64,000 bases of DNA from Marinobacter sp. C7 (GTDB lineage Bacteria > Pseudomonadota > Gammaproteobacteria > Pseudomonadales > Oleiphilaceae), in contig NZ_JAKQZH010000002.1 in assembly GCF_022343555.1 (NCBI RefSeq), positions 248,001 to 312,000 of the forward strand, given 5' to 3'. A program made the translations under genes and the position numbers. The number at the start of each line of letters is the position of its first letter. Position 1 is the first letter of the stretch. The notes beneath the pieces are model-generated. The model was not told the origin of the DNA, did no database searches, and saw only the letters and a list, made by a program, of their open reading frames with translations. Positions 1 through 8,474 of the stretch are shown here, piece after piece.

Positions 1-178
1 TGATCGCATCGCTCTTGTCCCTCAGTTTGAGAGCCAGCTCCAGCGCGCCCTCATCAAAAGGGCCCAGAATCCGACGGGTCTGGCCGGTCTCATGAAGGTT
101 TCCCTCGCTATCCAGAGCCACTTGGTGGAGTGGATATCGGTTATCTGCCACACCCGCCAACACCACAAGAATATTCAT
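1..178 (-). CDS. Electron transfer flavoprotein beta-subunit family protein (5' part only)
   Basis: Only the first 59 codons are in the window; the rest lies beyond position 1. The protein begins MNILVVLAGVADNRYPLHQV and reaches a segment reading GPFDEGALELALKLRDKSDA, which matches the ETF-beta/FixA pattern in which an N/G-PFDE-x-A-x-E-x-A-x-x-L motif lies about 40 residues from the start. ETF-beta pairs with ETF-alpha and carries electrons from flavin dehydrogenases to the quinone pool. It starts 22 bases after the upstream flavoprotein ends, so it is probably the fourth gene of that operon and may take electrons from the two flavoproteins. It is divergent from housekeeping EtfB, so it is likely a dedicated paralogue (inference). 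Confidence 0.7.
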   Translation of the reverse strand, partial: MNILVVLAGVADNRYPLHQVALDSEGNLHETGQTRRILGPFDEGALELALKLRDKSDAI

Positions 179-200
179 ATCCCCCCCTTGTTCTTCGTGC

Positions 201-1577
201 TCAGCCCCGGGCCGCGGCGGTTCTGGCAGCGATCCGGCCAAAAACGGCGGCCTTGCCCAAGGCAGAACCGGTCATATAGGCGGCACCATGGAATCCGCCG
301 ACCATCTCGCCGGCGGCCAGCAGCCCTTCGATGGGTTCACCAAAAACATCAAACACCTGCATGGACGGATCCACTTTCACGCCGCAATAGGTTCCGAATA
401 CGGCCGCGGTGGATGGATAGGCATAGAAAGGGGGTTCACTGATGGTTTTAAGATCGCCGTGATGATGGACCAGGTGTTTCCGGCCAAACTCCGGTGTCCT
501 CTGATCAGCAACAGCCTCGTTATAGGCAGCCACCTGCGCCAGGAACGTCTCCTCGGGCAACTCCAGCAACCTGGCAAGCTCTTCAAGGGAGTCTGCCTCG
601 ACAAATAGACCCTCTTCGAGGCGACGCTCAAAATCGAGAATGCGCACGCGATTGTCACCGCTTTGCATAATCGCCCGGTCGAGGATCTGGTAGGTCACGC
701 CCCAGGACTGCTGCATGCAGGCATCCCCGAGCAGCTTGTAGGACAGCGACTCATCGACGTACCGGCAGCCTTCCTGATTGACCGCAATGGCGCCCTTGTA
801 TACCGCCAGGCAGGCGTGATGGTTGTTCTCGTCCATCGGGTGCTTACCGAAAGTGCCCTTGATGTGAACCATATCGCGCAGATCGGCGCCCAGCGCCCAG
901 GCCATACGCAAGCCATCGCCCTCATTGCCCTCACCACCGATGAAGACGGCATTATCGTAAAGCGGGACAAAACGATGAATCATTGCCTGGTCTTTGACAA
1001 AGCCGCCGGAGGCCAGGAGTACGCCATGATTGCCGCTGATGATCTGCTCCTGCCCGGCTACAAGGGCCTTCAGCCCTGTTACTCGCCCTTCCGCGTGGCG
1101 GATCAAACGACTGGCCCGGGCATTCAGCAAAATTTCGACCTTCCCGCTGGCCCGGGCAGCGGTTTCCAGTTGCCGAACCATATCCGCCGGATCCACGTTG
1201 TGGACCCGTGGTACAGATTGCCCTGAGGCAGTCTCGATTACCGGTTGGAAGTCCACCCCATGGCCTCTCAGCCATTCATAGGTATCCAACTGCAGATCGA
1301 CATAGGCCCGAACCAGAGCCTCATCCGCCTCGCCCTTGCCTACGGTCACCAGGTCCTCGAACAGTCTTTCCGGAGAATCCTCAATACCGTTTTCCCTTTG
1401 CAGATCGGTACCAGCGAAGGCGAGGCAGCCCCCGCTCATGGCGGAGGACCCACCAATGGCATCGGTCTTTTCCAGAAGCACCACGTTCAGACCACTTTCA
1501 GCTGCCTCCAGGGCCGCAGAAAATCCTGCCAGGCCGCCACCAACAACGACCAGATCGGTCTCAATGGTATTGCTCAT
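201..1577 (-). CDS. FAD-dependent oxidoreductase, fumarate reductase/3-ketosteroid dehydrogenase flavoprotein family
   Basis: A 458-residue FAD_binding_2 flavoprotein. The N-terminus has the dinucleotide-binding fold VVVGGGLAGFSAALEA (about residues 10-25) followed by an acidic beta-2 end (LLEKTDAIGGSSAMSGG). The second FAD-contact segment near the C-terminus reads GLLAAGEMVGGFHGAAYMTG (about 419-438), the family hallmark. There is no export signal or haem domain, so it is a soluble cytoplasmic enzyme that needs an electron partner, plausibly the ETF-like gene just downstream. Its start overlaps the end of the racemase-family gene by 17 bases, which indicates translational coupling. The substrate is unknown; the family dehydrogenates or reduces C=C bonds next to carboxyl or keto groups. 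Confidence 0.75.
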   Translation of the reverse strand: MSNTIETDLVVVGGGLAGFSAALEAAESGLNVVLLEKTDAIGGSSAMSGGCLAFAGTDLQRENGIEDSPERLFEDLVTVGKGEADEALVRAYVDLQLDTYEWLRGHGVDFQPVIETASGQSVPRVHNVDPADMVRQLETAARASGKVEILLNARASRLIRHAEGRVTGLKALVAGQEQIISGNHGVLLASGGFVKDQAMIHRFVPLYDNAVFIGGEGNEGDGLRMAWALGADLRDMVHIKGTFGKHPMDENNHHACLAVYKGAIAVNQEGCRYVDESLSYKLLGDACMQQSWGVTYQILDRAIMQSGDNRVRILDFERRLEEGLFVEADSLEELARLLELPEETFLAQVAAYNEAVADQRTPEFGRKHLVHHHGDLKTISEPPFYAYPSTAAVFGTYCGVKVDPSMQVFDVFGEPIEGLLAAGEMVGGFHGAAYMTGSALGKAAVFGRIAARTAAARG

Positions 1578-2406
1578 GATATTCCTCCCTTACCGAATCC
1601 AGAAGGCGCTCGGCCAAGCCGTAAAAGTCGAAGATTTCCCGTACCCGGTCAGAATCCGGGGTCGCTGAGAAGTAACCTGTGTTACAGGTCCTGGTACCGT
1701 TTGCCCGTTGCAGATCCACCATGGCCTCCGCCTGCTTGATCCAGGCACCGAGCGAATCCAGTACCGGTACGCCGTCCACTTCATTGATACCGTTGGAAGC
1801 AAGCAGCACATTCAACGGCGCTTCACCCGGAATGATGACCTCTGCGCCGGACCGAATCAGCTCACGGGCCGCGCTCTTGAAGCGGTCAATCAGTTCCGAG
1901 GGATCCTCAAAGGCTGCCAGGACGTCCGCGAACCGGAAGCCAACGTGGCGGACGCCGGCCAGCCTGTCCGCCAGCCCATGGCAACGGGCATTCTCTTCAA
2001 CCAGTTCCGCCAGTTCATCGATAAACACCAACACCCCGAACCGTCGTCCCAACAGACACGCCGTGAACATGGCGGATTCGCCGTAACCGACGACAGGGAT
2101 GTTCAGAAGACTGCGAACCTCCCTGAGGGCCGGTTCGGGTAAGGTGCTGATGGCATAGGCATCATAACCTTCCGCTTCAGCCGTCAGGCCGTTAGCCATG
2201 AATTGCAGGCCATGGAGATACTGCAGCGCAGCGTGCTTGATGTCGTCACCCGGATAGTTGCTGCGATAGGTACCTGGCTTCATACCATGCATATGAATCT
2301 CGGTGCCGGGTCGGGCCACTTTGCGAAAATGCGCCTGAAGGGCCCGGTCATAAGCGCCCAGGTCACTCAGGACGGTAAAGCTCTGATGCCAGATTCGAAC
2401 GGTCAT
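1561..2406 (-). CDS. Asp/Glu/hydantoin racemase family protein
   Basis: A 281-residue protein starting MTVRIWHQSFTVLSDLGAYD. It resembles the Asp/Glu/hydantoin racemase and maleate isomerase superfamily, which uses two cysteines or equivalent residues in mirror-symmetric halves. Visible landmarks are IPVVGYGESAMFTACLLGRRFGVL (about residues 84-107), where cofactor-free racemases carry a first catalytic position, and SGAEVIIPGEAPLNVLLASNG (about 189-209), where the usual second Cys-containing motif (GCxGM) is replaced by PGEAP. The usual catalytic pair is therefore not obviously conserved, so isomerase chemistry is uncertain. It sits 12 bases after the TcuA-like gene and overlaps the next flavoprotein, so it is in the middle of a co-transcribed catabolic unit. 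Confidence 0.65.
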   Translation of the reverse strand: MTVRIWHQSFTVLSDLGAYDRALQAHFRKVARPGTEIHMHGMKPGTYRSNYPGDDIKHAALQYLHGLQFMANGLTAEAEGYDAYAISTLPEPALREVRSLLNIPVVGYGESAMFTACLLGRRFGVLVFIDELAELVEENARCHGLADRLAGVRHVGFRFADVLAAFEDPSELIDRFKSAARELIRSGAEVIIPGEAPLNVLLASNGINEVDGVPVLDSLGAWIKQAEAMVDLQRANGTRTCNTGYFSATPDSDRVREIFDFYGLAERLLDSVREEYHEQYH

Positions 2407-2418
2407 GGCTTTCGTTCC

Positions 2419-3900
2419 TTACAGTGTTGTTGTCGTTTTACTCACGAGGCTGGCCGCATCGTGACCCGCGATACGCCCAAGAACGGAACCGGACGTCAAT
2501 CCGGCACCTCCTGCGTATTTGACGAAATACAGATTGCCCACCAGCTCCCCCGCGGCATACAAGCCCGGTATTGGCTGATCGTCGTCGTCAAGGACGCGTG
2601 CAAGGGTGTCCACTTTCAGGCCACCGAATGTGAACGTGATACCGCAGGTCACGGCATAGGCGACAAATGGCGGCTTAGTCAGCGGGTTGGCCCAGTTGGA
2701 CTTGGGGATTGTCAGGCCGGTGGTACCCCGGCCATCCCGAATGGCGGGGTTGAAGGGGGTCGACTGGTCAACGGAGGCATTCCAGGCAGTCACCGTCTGC
2801 AGGAATCCGTTCTCGTTGATGCCATCGAGCTTTTCAGCAAGCTCTTCCAGACTGTCGGCCTGGATCCGGGTGGCCTGGCGAACCCGATACTCGTCCGGCA
2901 AGAGAGACTCGGTGTGCTGATCGAAGATCTGCCAGGCGACCCCGCCCGGCTGCTGGAGCACTTTCTCACCCATTCCCGAGTAGGTGTAGTTCCGAAAATC
3001 CGCCCCCTCATCAAAGAAACGCTCACCATTGGCATTCACGACAATGCCCAGGTGGAAATAGTTCTTCTGCATGTTGAGCAGGTTGATATCCCCGATTGCC
3101 GGAGCGTTGAGGTCGTAAAACACCGCATGGCACCCCGACCAGTTACCGTGCGCGGCAGCCCCGGTCTCCAGCGCCATTTCAATACCATCCCCGGTGTTGA
3201 AACGGGATCCCCGGACCTTGGCCAGGTCCCAGCCCGGGCCCAGGAACTGTGTTCGCCAGCGCAGGTTGGCGTGGAAACCGCCCGTTGCGATGATCACCGA
3301 GCGGGCCTCGAAGGTTTGCCCATCGCAACAACCTACCTGCCAATCGTCACCGGCCCGGCTCAATGATCTAGCACGGACTCCGTACCGGATATATACCCCG
3401 TCCCGCTCCGCCCGGGCAGTCAGGGCGTCCACCAGGCCCAGGCCGCCACCGGACACTTCGATGGTGAGGCCACCCCAGAACTTGTACTTACCGTCGACCT
3501 TGAAGGCCTGCCGACCGTAGATCGGCATGAACCGCACGCCCTTGCCAGTCATCCATCGCAGGGTATCGAAACTCTCGGTCACGACCGTATCCAGAACATC
3601 CGGATCAGCACGATACTGGCTTTGTACCGCCAGCTCTTCAAAAAACTCTTCGGCGCTGTAGCTGCCAAAATCGCTGTGCTCGATCTCAGAATCGAGCAGG
3701 TCCGGCATCAACGCTTTCAAGTCATTTGTGCCTTCGTAGGCGACCCGGAAGGCCCCCCCGGTATGCGCGGAATTACCACCCTTCTCTGATTCCGGCGCTC
3801 GTTCAAGCAGCAGCACCCTGGCACCGGACTCCCTGGCAGACAGAGCTGCGCAGAGTCCCGCATTGCCTCCACCAAGAACGATGACGTCGTACTGATCCAT
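2419..3900 (-). CDS. TcuA-like FAD-dependent dehydrogenase (tricarballylate dehydrogenase family)
   Basis: A 493-residue flavoprotein and the first gene of the minus-strand operon. The FAD fold reads VIVLGGGNAGLCAALSARESGARVLLLERAPESEKGGN, split here over residues 6-43, and the C-terminal FAD motif is GLYAAGELVGNLYFVKYAGG (about 447-466). The NSAHTGGAFR segment after the first motif is typical of TcuA, which oxidises tricarballylate to cis-aconitate. No TcuB (Fe-S/cytochrome partner) or TcuC (transporter) is visible, and the neighbours are a racemase-like protein and an ETF subunit instead, so the substrate is probably a different carboxylic acid. It is divergent from norR, with about 295 bases between the start codons. 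Confidence 0.75.
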   Translation of the reverse strand: MDQYDVIVLGGGNAGLCAALSARESGARVLLLERAPESEKGGNSAHTGGAFRVAYEGTNDLKALMPDLLDSEIEHSDFGSYSAEEFFEELAVQSQYRADPDVLDTVVTESFDTLRWMTGKGVRFMPIYGRQAFKVDGKYKFWGGLTIEVSGGGLGLVDALTARAERDGVYIRYGVRARSLSRAGDDWQVGCCDGQTFEARSVIIATGGFHANLRWRTQFLGPGWDLAKVRGSRFNTGDGIEMALETGAAAHGNWSGCHAVFYDLNAPAIGDINLLNMQKNYFHLGIVVNANGERFFDEGADFRNYTYSGMGEKVLQQPGGVAWQIFDQHTESLLPDEYRVRQATRIQADSLEELAEKLDGINENGFLQTVTAWNASVDQSTPFNPAIRDGRGTTGLTIPKSNWANPLTKPPFVAYAVTCGITFTFGGLKVDTLARVLDDDDQPIPGLYAAGELVGNLYFVKYAGGAGLTSGSVLGRIAGHDAASLVSKTTTTL

Positions 3901-4099
3901 TGAAACTCTCCTGCCAGGCCCGAGAGGCCAGTGTGTTTAGAACCTGGAGAGCATTATGAAAGGCTGCGGGAGGGGCAGACAGGCACTGGGACTGAAGGGG
4001 CTTTTCAGCCAAAGTGTAAAATAAGCTGTGAGGGATCTTTTACCTTTGCCGGGATCATCCAGCAGACCGACAGTAGGTGTGATTTCCTTTCCCCACCTT

Positions 4100-4122
4100 A
4101 AGATGTATAATAAATAAATCTT
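4100..4122. promoter_or_regulatory. NsrR-like palindromic operator upstream of norR
   Basis: An imperfect 23-base palindrome, AAGATGTAT at the left end and AAATCTT at the right end, in the 74-96 bases before the norR start. Compared with the NsrR consensus as I recall it for gammaproteobacteria (AAGATGYAT, then TTNAA, then ATRCATCTT), about 20 of 23 positions agree. NsrR is an NO-sensing Fe-S repressor; no nsrR gene is in this window. The low complexity of the AT-rich centre limits confidence. Confidence 0.45.
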
Positions 4123-4195
4123 TAATGTTGAGCCTCGTCTCAAAAAAAGATTGTTTGATGATTCAACGAAAGTACCAGCCTTCTGAGAGGCGACC

Positions 4196-5758
4196 ATGAT
4201 TGATGCATTACTCGATATCGCTGTCGATCTGACCAAAAACCTTTCAGCGCAGGATCGTTACCAGCGCCTGCTGGGCGCCGTCCGCAGGGTACTACCCTGT
4301 GATGCATCAGCACTGCTTAAATATGAGAATGGCGTCATGGTACCCGTTGCGATAGACGGCCTGTCGACCGACGTTCTCGGGCGGCGCTTTGATCCCGCGC
4401 AGCACCCCCGCTTTCAACAGATCATCGCGTCTGAGCAACCGGTACGCTTTCCCGCCGATTCGGACCTGCCGGATCCCTACGACGGCCTGGTTCTGGGCCA
4501 TGAGGGCAACCTCGAAGTACACGCGTGCATGGGATGTGCGCTTTATCTGGACAAGCAGTTGCTCGGCATTCTCACGCTTGACGGCCTGACGCCCGGAATG
4601 TTCGCTCGTGTGGACGATCAGACCATGTCCGCATTCTCCGCCCTTGCTGCGGCCGCCATGCGTACCGCAATCTTGATCGAATGGCTGGAACAACAGGCCC
4701 GGCACAAGAATCTGCTGGCACAGGAGCTGGTCAGTGAGGCACTGAAACGGGATGGCGGCGAGCTGATCGGCAAGAGCGAGGAAATCCGGCACCTGAACAA
4801 GGAACTGGAGCTGGTTGCCGCTTCTGACCTGTCGGTCCTGATTACCGGCGAGACCGGGGTCGGCAAGGAGCTGGTGGCCCGGACCATCCATCTGTTGTCC
4901 TCGCGGGCAGACCAGCCACTGGTCTACATCAACTGCGCGGCCTTACCGGAATCCATTGCCGAAAGCGAACTCTTCGGCCACACCAAGGGCTCGTTTACCG
5001 GGGCTACGTCAGACCGGGGCGGCAAATTTGAACTGGCCGATGGCGGCACCCTGTTCCTCGATGAGATCGGTGAGCTATCCCCGCTGTTGCAGGCCAAGAT
5101 GTTGAGGGTGCTGCAAAGTGGCGAAGTCCAGAGAGTGGGCTCGGACAAGACCAAGTATGTGGATGTCCGCATTCTGGCCGCTACCAACCGCAACCTGAAA
5201 GAGGAGGTCGAGGACGGCAGTTTCCGGCGCGATCTCTATCACCGGCTCAGCGTCTTTCCGGTGGAGGTGCCTCCGCTGCGTTACCGGTACGGAGACATCC
5301 CGCTTCTCGCCGGTTTCTTCGCCGAGAGGATGCGCCTGAAACTCGGCCTGAAAAGTCTTTGCATTGCCCCGGAGGTACTGAGCCAGATGGAATCCTACTC
5401 ATGGCCGGGAAACGTCCGCGAGCTGGAACACGTCATCAGTCGGGCCTCCTTGCGGGCCAGGTCCGAACAGGAGGAGGGGATGGCCACTATCAAGTCCCGT
5501 CACTGTGACCTGATTGGCGGCGACCAGGAGTCAGCGGCGACGGTCCCGCCTGAGCGGACTGTGGAAACGCACGCCGTTCCGGAACCTAAAATGTCTGCCA
5601 GGATCGCCATGAACGATGCCCTGGCGGACTTCCAGAGAAAACTGATCTCCGAGCGATTGGCCGCCAATAACCAGAACTGGTCGCAGGCGGCGAAATCCCT
5701 GGGCATGGATCGGGGCAACCTGCACCGGATGGCCAAACGGCTTGGCCTCAAGAACTGA
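4196..5758 (+). CDS. norR: NorR, NO-responsive sigma54-dependent activator
   Basis: A 520-residue GAF-AAA+-Fis protein that aligns with NorR throughout. In the GAF domain (about 20-160) the residues that hold the mononuclear iron in NorR are present in context: HPRF, DPYDG, HACMG and LTLDG. The AAA+ domain has Walker A GETGVGKE (about 219-226), the sigma54-contact loop as GSFTGA rather than GAFTGA, Walker B FLDEIGE, and the R-finger region. The C-terminus is a Fis-type helix-turn-helix ending GNLHRMAKRLGLK. NO binding to the iron relieves GAF repression of the ATPase. Its likely targets are the sigma54 promoters at 9907, 10097 and 10864. It is transcribed away from the flavoprotein operon, with an NsrR-like palindrome upstream. 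Confidence 0.93.
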   Translation: MIDALLDIAVDLTKNLSAQDRYQRLLGAVRRVLPCDASALLKYENGVMVPVAIDGLSTDVLGRRFDPAQHPRFQQIIASEQPVRFPADSDLPDPYDGLVLGHEGNLEVHACMGCALYLDKQLLGILTLDGLTPGMFARVDDQTMSAFSALAAAAMRTAILIEWLEQQARHKNLLAQELVSEALKRDGGELIGKSEEIRHLNKELELVAASDLSVLITGETGVGKELVARTIHLLSSRADQPLVYINCAALPESIAESELFGHTKGSFTGATSDRGGKFELADGGTLFLDEIGELSPLLQAKMLRVLQSGEVQRVGSDKTKYVDVRILAATNRNLKEEVEDGSFRRDLYHRLSVFPVEVPPLRYRYGDIPLLAGFFAERMRLKLGLKSLCIAPEVLSQMESYSWPGNVRELEHVISRASLRARSEQEEGMATIKSRHCDLIGGDQESAATVPPERTVETHAVPEPKMSARIAMNDALADFQRKLISERLAANNQNWSQAAKSLGMDRGNLHRMAKRLGLKN

Positions 5759-5805
5759 GCCTTACGGCCCGGACCGGCCCAACCTCGCCGGTCCGGGTAT
5801 CTGCC

Positions 5806-6450
5806 TTATTCCCCCAAAAGAGCTCTGACCCCATCCACCACCCCGGCTACGGCGGTCGTGGTATCAAAGGACGACCGTACCCGGCCCTGGGAATCAATCA
5901 GGTAAATGACGGTACTGTGGTAATAAAGCGCTGACGTATCGGCCTCGTCCGGTTGCGCCTGTTGTGCCTGGTTCGGGATCTTGAGTTTCCGGAACCGGGT
6001 GCTGACCTGGAGGCTGGAGAGTTTCCCGTAGCGAATGTTGTATTGACGGGCAACATCATCGAGTACCTCACGCCGCGCCATCAGTCCAATAAAGTCCCGA
6101 TTGAAGAAAGCGAGGTAGTTCTTCAGCTTTTCAGGGGTATCGTACTCGGGGTCCAGTGACACAAATAACACCTGGGTTCTGCCCGCCTGCGCCCCAAGCT
6201 CTGACATGACCTTGTTCAGGAAACCCAGGGTGACCGGGCAGACGTCCGGGCAATTCGTATAGCCAAACGTCAACAGTACCAGTTTGTCACTGAACTCACT
6301 CAAGCTGGTTTCATGGCCGAGGGTGCTGTTCATGCGGAAGTCTCCCCCCACACCGCGCAGGACCGGAAGTTCTGAGGCAAAGACAAGGCCGGGAACAGCA
6401 AGGGTGGCCGCCAGCAGGAGCGCCGTGGCCTTGAGAGGCTTGGATTTCAT
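5806..6450 (-). CDS. SCO1/SenC family copper chaperone
   Basis: A 214-residue exported protein with an N-terminal signal sequence (MKSKPLKATALLLAATLAVPG, split here for description, then FAS). The thioredoxin-like domain carries the Sco copper motif CPDVCPVT (about residues 78-85), and a downstream YYHSTVIYLID segment supplies the third ligand, histidine. Sco proteins deliver copper or reduce thiols at CuA or other periplasmic copper sites. It is last in the nirK-orf-sco set, so it may supply copper to nitrite reductase (inference). The ATG at 6450 was chosen because a signal peptide begins there; a longer frame to 6630 overlaps the upstream gene. The stop is followed closely by the convergent end of norR. 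Confidence 0.85.
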   Translation of the reverse strand: MKSKPLKATALLLAATLAVPGLVFASELPVLRGVGGDFRMNSTLGHETSLSEFSDKLVLLTFGYTNCPDVCPVTLGFLNKVMSELGAQAGRTQVLFVSLDPEYDTPEKLKNYLAFFNRDFIGLMARREVLDDVARQYNIRYGKLSSLQVSTRFRKLKIPNQAQQAQPDEADTSALYYHSTVIYLIDSQGRVRSSFDTTTAVAGVVDGVRALLGE

Positions 6451-6467
6451 GGTTGACTCCTGTCGGA

Positions 6468-7036
6468 CTAACACTGGATTCGTGCGCCGGAGTTGAATGC
6501 CGGTGGCAGATAGTGCTCTGACATCTCCAGGATCCGTGGCTTGTCCGGATTCCGATAATCCACACGCCAGAGACCGCCCTGATCCGGGACCACTCAGGCG
6601 GGCCCTCAACGGTCTTTTCGACCGTGGCATACTCGAATTCGAGCCTCAGGGTCTGCTGATCCAGCCACTGAGCTTCAACCTTGCTTACGGTGTATTGGCT
6701 GGAGGCCAGGGTTTGCTGACGGTCAGTGATCCAGGTTTGCAGCTCTCGCAGCGTTCTGAACGACCCCTGAACCAGATCGAGTTGCAAGGGGTGCGTCTCC
6801 AGCAACGTACTCAGGTGCGGCACACCGTCAGACTGGTCCAGGGCCATTCTCCACCGGTCCACCAGGTTCCTCATGGCCCGATCCAGCGCCCTGGCAGAGA
6901 GCTCCACGGTAGTGTTTTCTTCGGCTAACGCTGGCGACTCGGGCGGAGGCATCTCTTCCGCCAGCGACCCATGCGCCAGGGTTAAACCGAGCAGCATGAC
7001 AACAGCTCCGGCCAAGCGAACAGTATTGAGTGCCAT
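6468..7036 (-). pseudogene. Small secreted protein gene interrupted by a single-base frameshift
   Basis: The protein starts MALNTVRLAGAVVMLLGLTL with a clear signal peptide (cleavage near AHGSLA-EE) and runs in one frame to ...VEGPPEWSR at about 6584. That frame then continues as low-quality sequence into the sco gene. The third frame picks up at once as QGGLWRVDYRNPDKPRILEM and ends SGARIQC with a TAG at 6468-6470, 17 bases before the sco start. Restoring one base near 6581-6588 (CCCGGATC) gives a continuous protein of about 188 residues. The function is not recognised. It lies between nirK and sco, so it was probably a periplasmic protein of the nitrite-reduction unit. Either a recent mutation or a sequencing error could explain the shift. 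Confidence 0.7.
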
Positions 7037-7070
7037 TACATCCGGTCCTGATTCAAAACATGGTCTGAAA

Positions 7071-7109
7071 ACCCCACGGGAGGCGGGCGTGGGCCGGGTC
7101 CCGTGGGTA
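7071..7109 (-). terminator. Strong hairpin after nirK
   Basis: CCCACGGGA (7073-7081) and TCCCGTGGG (7099-7107) form a perfect 9-bp stem around a GC-rich 17-base loop. On the minus strand the stem is followed by GTTTTC. It lies 17 bases after the nirK stop and before the interrupted gene, so it may terminate nirK partly or protect its mRNA. Confidence 0.55.
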
Positions 7110-7123
7110 TGGCAGGTGCGGCA

Positions 7124-8296
7124 TCAGATGGGGGAAGGCGCACTGACCTGAGTCATCAGGTTCTCGTCCCAATCACCTTCTACCTTTACATGGGCCGCGG
7201 CCCCGAGAGAAACGGCCTCAATGAGATTGTGATTCACGTAGGCGTAGATCCCCGGCTGCCGGAATGTATAAGTGGCCGCCCCGGCACTGCCACCGGCAAC
7301 GAACCAGGTTTCGAGATTGGTTAACGGCGCGGTATCAAACGAGCCCCGTTCCCAGACATGATCACCATGTCCTCCAATGAGATGAGGACGGGTATCCCGG
7401 TTGGCCTGGGAATGGATGAAGAGCACCGTTTCACCCACTTTGGCAGTCAGCGCCGACTCGCCGGTGAGCGCGCCTTTGGCGCCATTGAATACGGTGTGGG
7501 TGGGGATCAGCCCTTCCATCACCCTGATGGTGTCGGCGAATCCCTCCATCGGCGAGTTGAAGCGCTTGTACTTGCCGGACTCATCCCTTGGCAGGTACAG
7601 ATCCTGCTCGCCAATGTAATAGGCCCGGTCGTAGCGCACCGGGTTACCTGCACCATCCTTCAGGCCTTCACGGGGCAACACCAGCATGGCGCCGTTCATA
7701 CCGGACACAACATGCCAGGGGATCATCGCCTCACCCGGTGCACAGTGGTAAACAAACACACCGGACTTGATGGCACGGAACCGGAGCGTGACCTTTTCAC
7801 CCGGGTTGACCAGTGTCAGTCCGGCACCGCCCAGCGCACCGGTGGCACTGTGCAGATCGATGTTATGGGCCATGCTGTTGGTGCCGGGGTTAACAACAGT
7901 CACTTCGACAAAATCATACTGGTGGCAGACAATCATCGGGGCGGGTATCGACCCGTTGAAGGTCATGGCCCACATTTTCACCCCGGGTTCGACCTCCACC
8001 TCTTTCTCAATGATCTCGAGAGTGACTTTGACGACGACGGGCTTTCCGGCCGCACTCTGGGAGTGTGTCGGCAAAAACGGGGGCGCCACCAGTTGCTGCT
8101 CGAATACCTCCAGCTGGTCCGCTGAATAGGCGAGCAAGGCGTTTGTATCCGCAGTCTCACCCAATGGTGCATTCATTATCTTGTTGGCGTGGGCATTGGA
8201 CGCCGCCACACTCCCGGCGGCAACCGTACCGGCAATGGCTGCGGCTCCTTTGAAGAAACGACGGCGATCGGTATTAATGACAGGGTACTCACTCAT
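7124..8296 (-). CDS. nirK: Copper-containing nitrite reductase NirK
   Basis: A 390-residue periplasmic enzyme reducing nitrite to nitric oxide. A Tat signal ([19 protein letters not shown]) occupies the first 30 or so residues. Two cupredoxin domains follow. Type-1 and type-2 copper ligands are visible as [26 protein letters not shown] and [14 protein letters not shown] in domain 1, and [13 protein letters not shown] in domain 2, contributing the last histidine. All are in normal family context, so it should be active. The length is usual for NirK. Its product NO is the substrate of the nearby NorCB. Downstream are the interrupted secreted protein and the Sco chaperone on the same strand; hemN precedes it by 178 bases, giving room for its own promoter. 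Confidence 0.95.
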   Translation of the reverse strand: MSEYPVINTDRRRFFKGAAAIAGTVAAGSVAASNAHANKIMNAPLGETADTNALLAYSADQLEVFEQQLVAPPFLPTHSQSAAGKPVVVKVTLEIIEKEVEVEPGVKMWAMTFNGSIPAPMIVCHQYDFVEVTVVNPGTNSMAHNIDLHSATGALGGAGLTLVNPGEKVTLRFRAIKSGVFVYHCAPGEAMIPWHVVSGMNGAMLVLPREGLKDGAGNPVRYDRAYYIGEQDLYLPRDESGKYKRFNSPMEGFADTIRVMEGLIPTHTVFNGAKGALTGESALTAKVGETVLFIHSQANRDTRPHLIGGHGDHVWERGSFDTAPLTNLETWFVAGGSAGAATYTFRQPGIYAYVNHNLIEAVSLGAAAHVKVEGDWDENLMTQVSAPSPI

Positions 8297-8474
8297 CTGA
8301 CATCTACTCCTCTGTAGCGCTTTTTTGACAAGTACGGGTACCCGGGAGTCATTTTCTGTGCCATTTATTAATTTATTCGCAATACCAATAGCTTGAGTAA
8401 CTTTATTGACTTTTCTGGCTGGCTTTTTTGGGTCGCCGTGATGTCACAACCACAGCTTCGGATATCAAAAGGAG

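Noticed and set aside
3933..3943. GT-N7-AC match upstream of the TcuA-like gene
   Set aside because: Such a short pattern is expected by chance in 300 bases, and there is no sigma54 promoter nearby.
8348..8363. Possible sigma54 promoter before nirK (TGGCACA-GAAA-ATGAC on the minus strand)
   Set aside because: The -24 half is good, but the invariant GC of the -12 element reads GA, and no NorR site was seen upstream.
8380..8412. FNR/DNR-type box (TTGAT-N4-ATCAA) before nirK or hemN
   Set aside because: Only half-sites such as TTGAG and TTGAC were found; no two-sided match.
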